The notes under the pieces are model-generated. The model was not told where the DNA came from. It did no database searches and saw only the letters and a list, made by a program, of their open reading frames with translations. Of a stretch of DNA of 13,952 bases, positions 5,313-12,011 are shown piece after piece. This DNA is from Candidatus Poseidoniaceae archaeon (lineage in GTDB: Archaea; Thermoplasmatota; Poseidoniia; Poseidoniales; Poseidoniaceae), in the NCBI GenBank assembly GCA_028822955.1, contig JAPKCL010000044.1:1-13952 (forward strand), written 5' to 3'. Each line of letters opens with the position of its first letter. Positions within the stretch are counted from its first letter, which is position 1. Both the position numbers and the translations under genes were made by a program.

Positions 5313-6701
5313 TCAGAAATAATCGGCGTCATCATCTGCGTCTTCATCTTCAAAATCATCGTCATAGCCCATCATTTCATCCTGACTCACCGCACGATAA
5401 ACCGGTGCGGCTGCAGGTGCAGTCGTTGATTCAGTTGTCGGTGCGTCTGGGCCCTTCAATGAAATCTTATCTGGCGCACCAGTACTTTCTTTTGAGCCCG
5501 CAGGAGTTCCTGTGGGTCGAACAGGTTCTAAACCAACACGGTGGCCTTGAGATTCTGCAATCTCTCGGTCCAAAGCAGGAACGGGTGCAGCAGGGGCAAG
5601 TTGAGCATTCTTTTGTGCTTCGGTCCCCTCCAATGATGCATCAAAGACCATTTCTTTGAGTGAAGCGATAATCTTCTCATCCTTTTCAGTACTGAGTAAT
5701 TCTTCCGCCATTGCCCGAAGTACTTCGTCTCCAAAGAGCCGAGGAAGAAGTTCAACGCATGCCGAGCGAACTTTGAGGTCTTTCGAAGTCGTTCCACGAA
5801 CGACAAGATCTCTGGCTCGACCATTGTCTGTGTCCAAAACTTGGATTGCTTTGATCGCACTCATTCGGACATCGGGGTCCGAATCAACAAGTGCACGTTC
5901 TGCAAATAAGGTAGCCATTCTTGATTCTTTACGAGCAAGGGCTGGAAGGTTCTTAGCTGCTACACGACGAACTTCGACATCGGCATCGTTCAAAGACCAC
6001 GAGATAAGGTCCCATACAGCCGAATCGCCTTTATTGACAATCTTCTTGAGTAAGGCAGTTGCTTTCTTTCGCAGTTGCATATCTTCTTCGAGTAATAACG
6101 AGTCGACATGGTCGACGACAACTTCAGGCCATGTATCACACAATCCTGACAATCCGGCCCAAGCAGCATCCATTCGATACACTACTGGAGATCGAAGTTC
6201 ATTGGATAAAATTGAAGAAACTCCTGATGGGAATATGGGTGAAGTCAATGTTAAGCATCGGCTTGCTGCTTTACGGACATTTACATCTTGGTCATCGAGC
6301 ATGACGGAAAGCCAATCAAATAGTTCATCGGATTTGAGAACTGCGACTTCTGGAAGAACTTCCAGCGAAGCAATACGAATTTCTGGTGAATCCGATTCAA
6401 AACTCGCAAGAAGAAAAGAATGCGCTTGATGTATCCGAGCACCATGAAACCGACCTAAGGCCCGAATTGCATAATTGAGGCCGAGAGTAATGGTTTTGTC
6501 TTTCCATCGAACCGAAGCCGAATCGATTTGACCCTTGAGCAATGAGAAGACATCATCATCCGAAAGTGCCACCCATGGCCCTGTTTCTACTTTCGCTTTC
6601 TTCACTGATTTTCGCTTTTTGGCAACAGCAATTGGGAGGCCAGTTCGCGGGTCTCGAGCGATGTATTCACGTGACAATGTAATCTCCTCCGTAGGGCGCA
6701 T
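5313..6701 (-). CDS. HEAT-repeat (armadillo-like) scaffold protein with acidic C-terminus
   Basis: This 462-residue soluble protein is an alpha-solenoid. The HEAT-type signature (Asp-x-x-x-V-R followed by Ala and Leu positions) recurs near residues 104-116, 137-150, 205-217, 239-252, 274-287 and 307-320, for example DQDVNVRKAASRCL and DADVEVRRVAAKNL. A basic patch (KKRKSVKKAK, 28-37) lies near the N-terminus. From about 366 to 440 there is a Pro/Ala/Thr-rich, probably disordered linker, and the protein ends in an Asp/Glu-rich tail (DDDFEDEDADDDADYF). Such solenoids serve as protein-protein or protein-RNA scaffolds; no catalytic motif is visible. The start is ambiguous. ATG 6701 has no ribosome site, whereas TTG 6677 (residue 9) lies four bases after GGAGGAGAT, close to the site used by three other genes here. 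It probably heads the transcript that includes the small protein and helicase, and it diverges from the kelch surface-protein gene. Confidence 0.85.
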   Translation of the reverse strand: MRPTEEITLSREYIARDPRTGLPIAVAKKRKSVKKAKVETGPWVALSDDDVFSLLKGQIDSASVRWKDKTITLGLNYAIRALGRFHGARIHQAHSFLLASFESDSPEIRIASLEVLPEVAVLKSDELFDWLSVMLDDQDVNVRKAASRCLTLTSPIFPSGVSSILSNELRSPVVYRMDAAWAGLSGLCDTWPEVVVDHVDSLLLEEDMQLRKKATALLKKIVNKGDSAVWDLISWSLNDADVEVRRVAAKNLPALARKESRMATLFAERALVDSDPDVRMSAIKAIQVLDTDNGRARDLVVRGTTSKDLKVRSACVELLPRLFGDEVLRAMAEELLSTEKDEKIIASLKEMVFDASLEGTEAQKNAQLAPAAPVPALDREIAESQGHRVGLEPVRPTGTPAGSKESTGAPDKISLKGPDAPTTESTTAPAAAPVYRAVSQDEMMGYDDDFEDEDADDDADYF

Positions 6702-6792
6702 ACCCCCAATGCGAATGAATCTATGCTTGATTCATTATGGATTACTTTCCACCGTTATTGAAGTCTTGTACGAGTAATCAATCGTCAAAGGG

Positions 6793-6806
6793 TAAAAGTA
6801 TTGAAG
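6793..6806 (+). promoter_or_regulatory. TATA-like element of the kelch surface-protein gene
   Basis: TAAAAGTATTGAAG lies 21-34 bases before ATG 6827, the spacing expected of an archaeal TATA box for a leaderless mRNA. It shares the core TATTGAA with the element upstream of tRNA-His. It supports starting the protein at 6827, where a signal peptide begins. The divergent stretch 6702-6826 must also hold the promoter of the HEAT-repeat gene, possibly the AT-rich bases around 6717-6739. Confidence 0.5.
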
Positions 6807-6826
6807 CGACGGCATCAGCAACACCT

Positions 6827-9800
6827 ATGGACAGCAGTGGGTTTCGCGGAAGGTTCACTGCGATTATGATGATGACCATCATGCTACTCACACCCTTACA
6901 AACTGTATTTCCGTCCCAAGACGCACATTCCACACTTGTTGAACTTGGAGTATCTCCAAGTCTTCATATGGACAGTGATTTTAATGAATCTGATGGATTC
7001 ACTCAAAGCAACATTTCTGTTGAACAGGCAACAGGTGAAGTACTGTTAGACCGACCGTTGATCACTTGGCAGGCCATCTCAAATTCAGGACCTATGTATG
7101 ACAGAACTGGTGCTTGCGCTGTACATCTCCAATCTTCAAATGAAATCTTAATGATGGGGGGCATCATTGATCTTAACCCAACCCAAAATGGTGATGAAAC
7201 CGCAACAGATGGTGTTGAAATCTATGATATCACAAACTCGACCTGGAATGAGGGGCAAACAAGCATGAGCTTGACTCAACTGTATTTTGGATGCACAACG
7301 GTCGGTGGGAATGTCTACACGGTTGGTGATTACCATCCGTTTGACACACCTGAAATTCGTTCCGAAGGAATTGTACAAATATTCAACCCCGTCAATGAAA
7401 CTTGGAGTGAAGGCACATCAATGCCCAGTGGGAATGCCGTTGGCCTGGCTGGAGTCGATAATCTTGGAGATTTCATATATGCTGCTGGAGGTGTGAGCCG
7501 TAAAGACAGGTCAGATACATCCAACCAACTCATGCGCTACAATACCAATACTGATACTTGGGACCAGATGGCAAACATGAGTCTTGCTCGGCATTCTTTT
7601 TCGCTTGTCGAATATCATGGAAAACTGTATGCTATGGGCGGAATTGCGACTTATTTCAAACCATCACTCAATCAAACCGTTACCGCCCCAACCAATCATA
7701 CCGAAGTGTACGATGTTTTGACAGATACTTGGATGAATCATTCCGTACTGCCGTTTGAAATTGCTGCCTATGGATCTACAATTCATAATGACGAGATTAT
7801 CATTTCTGGAGGAATAATTGGTACTGGGTTCAATTCATTGTCACGAGATGTCCATGGCTACAACCCACTCACTGGAGCCATGAGCGTTCATTCACAACTC
7901 CCGGTGAACATGTTCGACCATACCATCACAGGTACCAATGGTACAATTGTATATGCAACAGGAGATTCATCGGGCTATCGCTTCTCGTCATGGGGCAATA
8001 ACTACCACAGCCTTTCTGCATATTTCACGAACCCATCTTTCTATGATGGATGGGTCACATCAGACATCTTAGACCTTCGAAAAACGGTCTCGGGTACATC
8101 ATCTCCCGTATGGTTGCACTTATCGGGGATGGCACCTACCAATACTACGCTCGAACTGCAATACAAAATCGGTGAAGATTCGAACCTACTCAGCACGACC
8201 AATTGGCTCCCAATGGGTCCCGGGAGTAATTCTGAATACTTCCAAATTGGAAACCATTCATTGATGTTAGTCGGTCAAGAAAATTCATTCTTCCAATACC
8301 GAGTCAAGTTCAGTACTGATGAAATCAATAATTGGAAAATACCAAACTTGGACAATGTCAAAATATATTCCGAAGAGTCAACGCTTCTTGGACAACACCC
8401 AGTATCTCTGCATCCAAATGCAGCGCCAATATATTTGACAACGTTCCATTCATCTTATGCTGCGAACTCGACGTATTCTCTCCTGTTGCATTCAACCAAC
8501 AGTGACGGATTCATGGTACCCAACAGCCATCCCGCAGAAATCACCTGGAATGCTGAGACACAGACATTTGCCATCAACGATTCGGACGGCATACTGAAAC
8601 AGAGTGACATCGATGTTGTTGAACTTTCAACATTACCGGAAGGAGATGAAATTCAATGGAGTATTGCCGTCGAAGAAGGACTGCCAAGTGATTATCTCGT
8701 ACTTGAGGTTCAAACCCATGGCCTTCATGAAACCACATACAGAAGCCCCAACACCCTCAACATCGAAAATATACTCGACGTACATGTCATCGACTATTCA
8801 TCCTCGTTTTCGAGTTCAGGGGGGCCCGAAGTTTCAACTGGAGAAGTCTTTCCCAATGGGGCTCAATTCGATGTTACCATCGACCATAGTTTCAATTCCA
8901 CTGCGACCAGACTGCTGTATGGTCTAATCGAAGGGCGGTTACACGTTGATGTAGAAAACTCAAACTTCGGATGGTTCAATTCTACCAGTGAATGGTTTAC
9001 ACTGCAAACCGGTCAAGAAACGGTAACGACACATACCCTTCCAAACTCCAGTTCGGGTGATGCTCGAATATGGCTTGAAGCACGAACTCAAGACGATTTC
9101 GTCCTTAATGTGAATCCCTCCTCGAAGGAATTTATTCTCAATGTTGACGCTCCTCTTCAAACCTTAACCTCTCCAAGCACTGGTGCTTACCTCAATGAAA
9201 ACGCCGCTCGGAATGTTGAATTTGAATTCTATGATGTTGGAGGATTCAACGACGCTACAGTGCAAGCCTATGTTTGGATTGAAGCGCTCCACGATAGTGA
9301 CTCAAACGGGCAATATTCTGCTGATGAAGCAATGCAATCACCTCTCACATTCACTCAAACAGGCGATTCTTGGCTGCTTAATTTGACGGTCAATGACACC
9401 GCTAATGCAGACCACCAAATGGTCTATGTCTCACTTGAAGGCACCAACTTAGCGGGTAAAGGTATTCGAAATGCAGAACTCTATCCAACCAATGGTTTAC
9501 TCTCTTGGATGAGCCGAACCCCCGAAAAGGCCAATGTCACTTTGATCGAACCTTTGTTTGAAACATCTGAAAATGGAGCTCAACTTCTCGAACCAACCGG
9601 CCAAGTCGGTTGGAAGGTTGTGGTAACAGACAGCAATACCCTCTCCGATATCGCCCGCATTCGAATTGAACTTGGCAACGATGAAACACTTGGAATGCGA
9701 TACAATACCAACTTGAACACATGTGAAGAGATGGATGCTCGAATTCAAGTTGAGAGTTCATGCTTTGCAACAACGGAAAATGAGAGTTTAATTATACATT

Positions 9801-11386
9801 TCATTGGTAGAGTCGATTGGACTTTTGTCAACTCAAACATTGATATCGGTCATCTTGAAGTACAAATCGATGATTACGATGGCACCAGTATACACGCTTT
9901 AGAAGGGCAATGGGTCTTACAACGAGAGATGTCCATTCTCGTCGAACCGCTTCGAGACAACGATGGTTCAGTCAAAGGTGAACTTACAACGGGTTGGAAT
10001 ATGATTTCCGGGGAATATGTGCAATTGAATGCAACCATAACACATCTTGTCAGTAACACATCGTATAACGGGTATGTCTCGGTATTCTGGAGAGGGAAAA
10101 TTCAGAATGATTTCTTTTCGAGTAGTTTTACTGCAGAAGTAATCGATGGTCAACTCTCAGCCCAAATACAAACCCCAACCGGCTCTGGTCTTTGGCACCA
10201 AACCGTATTGGAAATCTGGGACCCTTATGATTCTGAAAATCTATTCTCGACTGAATTACCGAATATGAAACTCGATGCGAATGCACCTGTTCTGCTCCCT
10301 TCAACCTTGACAAGTGGAATTTCACGATACCATTTAGATAACGTCGAAATCGGCGTCAATATTGCTGAGGCAAATTCGTGGACGGAAAACCTTACACTCA
10401 ATTGTCAAATTCAATCGTTGAACTTCGAATGGCCGATTCTTACGCTTAGCCGCGAGTCATCAACCGTCTTTGATGGAAAAACGATGTTTAGTTTCATCTA
10501 TAATTTCGCAGAGCAAGGAAACCCTTCAACACTCTCGACTCAATCAAACATCGCATGCTGGGCAAGTGGAAGTGATGATGCAGGCTGGGAACTTACTGCG
10601 ACGAATGGAAATTCTGCCAACAACCCTTGGCTCATATCGTCGCTAAATGACATTGGTCCAGATTTAGAAATCCGCTCAGTTGATTTTGAAGGCGACACGG
10701 CCCAAGGTTCAAAATTACGCATGGAAATGCAAATTGTAAGTTTAGGAGAACAAATTGATGTTCCATTCAATGTTACAATCAGTATCGTTCAAAATGATGT
10801 TTCAACCATTGTTGGCCGTGAATTAATACCAGCGATTGAAGGAAATACCGCAGTCAATATTCGTGCTGCAATCACCGTACCAAATGGCGACTGGACACTT
10901 GTCATTGAAGTCGATGCTGAACAAGGCATTTGGGAATTGGATGAAATGAATAATATGTGGTCACAAAACTATTCCCAAGAAAGTGATGCTATGTCAGGAA
11001 CTCTGGTTGTGATCTCTGCAGGTGGAGGAATCCTGGTCTTGATTGGAATCATCGTAATCTCACTGCGTAAAAGAACCCAAGGTGAAACCCTCTCCGTAGA
11101 TTCGCCACCCTCAAAGCCACTCACGGGCCCTCCTCCACGTACCGATGGAACAAAGAAGCCACCTACTCATCTCAATGGTCCACCACCGAAAGTACTCGTG
11201 GAAGAACCACCATCTGTGATTATCGTAGCTACGACTGGACCCGAAGTTGGTAGTTTAGTTTCCGACTACACCCAACTTCCAGGAGGGGGAGATTACCAAT
11301 ATGAGGGAAGTCAAACCTTCTACTCTGGAACAGACGTTGGAACATGGAAACAAAACCCCGACCAATCCTTCACTCGGATGGAATAA
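6827..11386 (+). CDS. Giant membrane-anchored surface protein with kelch repeats, CARDB domain and cytoplasmic tail
   Basis: This 1519-residue protein is built as a cell-surface adhesin or sensor. ATG 6827 is chosen because a good signal peptide starts there (MDSSGFRGRF, then a Met/Leu-rich core IMMMTIMLLTPL). An in-frame ATG at 6737 would put 30 polar residues ahead of it and cover the TATA-like element. Residues about 85-380 hold five or six kelch motifs (MMGG, YAAGG, YAMGG and SGG turns, each followed by VEIYD/FNP and TDTW-type strands), a beta-propeller. Residues about 400-540 resemble a galactose-binding-like module (WVTSDILDL ... FFQYRVKF). Long beta-sandwich stretches follow, then a CARDB-like domain at about 1280-1375 (DLEIRSVDFEGD ... 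ELDEMNNMW). A membrane helix spans 1390-1412, followed by LRKR, so the last 107 residues are cytoplasmic: Pro-rich (GPPP twice) and ending in a Gly/Tyr/Trp-rich segment. N-X-S/T sequons are frequent outside. No catalytic site or archaeosortase tail is seen. The DUF2240 gene follows after 43 bases. Confidence 0.88.
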   Translation: MDSSGFRGRFTAIMMMTIMLLTPLQTVFPSQDAHSTLVELGVSPSLHMDSDFNESDGFTQSNISVEQATGEVLLDRPLITWQAISNSGPMYDRTGACAVHLQSSNEILMMGGIIDLNPTQNGDETATDGVEIYDITNSTWNEGQTSMSLTQLYFGCTTVGGNVYTVGDYHPFDTPEIRSEGIVQIFNPVNETWSEGTSMPSGNAVGLAGVDNLGDFIYAAGGVSRKDRSDTSNQLMRYNTNTDTWDQMANMSLARHSFSLVEYHGKLYAMGGIATYFKPSLNQTVTAPTNHTEVYDVLTDTWMNHSVLPFEIAAYGSTIHNDEIIISGGIIGTGFNSLSRDVHGYNPLTGAMSVHSQLPVNMFDHTITGTNGTIVYATGDSSGYRFSSWGNNYHSLSAYFTNPSFYDGWVTSDILDLRKTVSGTSSPVWLHLSGMAPTNTTLELQYKIGEDSNLLSTTNWLPMGPGSNSEYFQIGNHSLMLVGQENSFFQYRVKFSTDEINNWKIPNLDNVKIYSEESTLLGQHPVSLHPNAAPIYLTTFHSSYAANSTYSLLLHSTNSDGFMVPNSHPAEITWNAETQTFAINDSDGILKQSDIDVVELSTLPEGDEIQWSIAVEEGLPSDYLVLEVQTHGLHETTYRSPNTLNIENILDVHVIDYSSSFSSSGGPEVSTGEVFPNGAQFDVTIDHSFNSTATRLLYGLIEGRLHVDVENSNFGWFNSTSEWFTLQTGQETVTTHTLPNSSSGDARIWLEARTQDDFVLNVNPSSKEFILNVDAPLQTLTSPSTGAYLNENAARNVEFEFYDVGGFNDATVQAYVWIEALHDSDSNGQYSADEAMQSPLTFTQTGDSWLLNLTVNDTANADHQMVYVSLEGTNLAGKGIRNAELYPTNGLLSWMSRTPEKANVTLIEPLFETSENGAQLLEPTGQVGWKVVVTDSNTLSDIARIRIELGNDETLGMRYNTNLNTCEEMDARIQVESSCFATTENESLIIHFIGRVDWTFVNSNIDIGHLEVQIDDYDGTSIHALEGQWVLQREMSILVEPLRDNDGSVKGELTTGWNMISGEYVQLNATITHLVSNTSYNGYVSVFWRGKIQNDFFSSSFTAEVIDGQLSAQIQTPTGSGLWHQTVLEIWDPYDSENLFSTELPNMKLDANAPVLLPSTLTSGISRYHLDNVEIGVNIAEANSWTENLTLNCQIQSLNFEWPILTLSRESSTVFDGKTMFSFIYNFAEQGNPSTLSTQSNIACWASGSDDAGWELTATNGNSANNPWLISSLNDIGPDLEIRSVDFEGDTAQGSKLRMEMQIVSLGEQIDVPFNVTISIVQNDVSTIVGRELIPAIEGNTAVNIRAAITVPNGDWTLVIEVDAEQGIWELDEMNNMWSQNYSQESDAMSGTLVVISAGGGILVLIGIIVISLRKRTQGETLSVDSPPSKPLTGPPPRTDGTKKPPTHLNGPPPKVLVEEPPSVIIVATTGPEVGSLVSDYTQLPGGGDYQYEGSQTFYSGTDVGTWKQNPDQSFTRME

Positions 11387-11429
11387 GGTCAATGCCTAAC
11401 TTCTTCAAGAAGGACTGAATGTTCATTCT

Positions 11430-12011
11430 ATGGCGAGTGAGGATATCGAAGATATTCGGCGCGTTCTTGCCATCTGCTTCCGAGACGGTGAAACGCTTGG
11501 AGCATTAGATATTGAGCGGATAATTTCTTTTGACATGGAATGGGTTGCACCGGATGAAGCAGAGAAAGTGGTTCAAGCCTTAATCGGCAAAGGCTGGTTG
11601 ACTGGACAGGAAGACTCGCTCACACCTACCGTTTCACTTACCGGTGTTCAATCACCCCTTGGCTGGTTCCCTCGTCCATCACGACTGCTTCACCCAGTTC
11701 ACCCAGAACAGAACCAATCACTTCCAAGTACAACTGATGATTCAAAACCTACTCCAAAGGCAACGACACCAGTTTCGAATCATGCATCGCTACATGCTTC
11801 TGACTCAAAGGACCCTCGAGCAAAACTCACGCAAAGGTTGGCCAAGTTTATCTCAAAATCATCAGAAATATCACTTGATGAGGTTGAACGCAGAGCAAAA
11901 CGAAAGCAGCAAGCATTGGGATATGTCAGTACTTGGATGTGCCTAGCATTAGTAGCCAGAGAACAGAACCTTTCAATGAAGGAAATCACTGACGCATTAG
12001 CAACTCGGTAA
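11430..12011 (+). CDS. DUF2240-family protein (archaeal, function unknown)
   Basis: The 193-residue protein matches my recollection of the archaeal DUF2240 family. It has an N-terminal domain of about 85 residues with a winged-helix-like start, the ERIISFDMEWVAPDEAEKVV helix pair, a GWLTGQEDSLTPT hairpin, and the characteristic SPLGWFPRPS segment (75-84). A helical C-terminal domain (129-193, LTQRLAKFISKS ... DEVERRAKRKQQALG) follows. Between them is a Ser/Thr/Pro-rich linker (about 86-128) that looks like an insertion into the usually shorter family. No catalytic motif, signal peptide or membrane segment is seen. The winged-helix look hints at nucleic-acid binding, but the function is not known. 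There is no clear Shine-Dalgarno before ATG 11430. The gene begins 43 bases after the kelch-protein stop and may be cotranscribed with it. Its TAA is immediately followed by the reverse-strand stop of the RND transporter. Confidence 0.82.
   Translation: MASEDIEDIRRVLAICFRDGETLGALDIERIISFDMEWVAPDEAEKVVQALIGKGWLTGQEDSLTPTVSLTGVQSPLGWFPRPSRLLHPVHPEQNQSLPSTTDDSKPTPKATTPVSNHASLHASDSKDPRAKLTQRLAKFISKSSEISLDEVERRAKRKQQALGYVSTWMCLALVAREQNLSMKEITDALATR

Noticed and set aside
5656..6429. A 257-codon open frame on the plus strand, opposite the HEAT-repeat gene.
   Set aside because: Its product is Ser/Arg/Thr-rich without domain pattern or ribosome site, and it lies wholly antisense to a gene with clear repeat structure. 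It is a shadow of the HEAT gene's codon bias.
6737..6826. An earlier in-frame ATG for the kelch protein, adding 30 residues.
   Set aside because: The added residues are polar and would precede the signal peptide, and they cover a well-placed TATA-like element. ATG 6827 starts the signal peptide directly.
10987..11386. An archaeosortase-type (PGF-CTERM-like) sorting tail on the kelch protein.
   Set aside because: The membrane helix is followed by 107 residues, not a few basic residues at the very end, and no PGF-like motif precedes it. It is an ordinary membrane anchor with a cytoplasmic domain.
11401..11413. CTTCTTCAAGAAG, two six-base arms around one base, just before the DUF2240 gene.
   Set aside because: The one-base loop cannot form a hairpin and there is no downstream U-tract. 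As a DNA site it is too short to claim.
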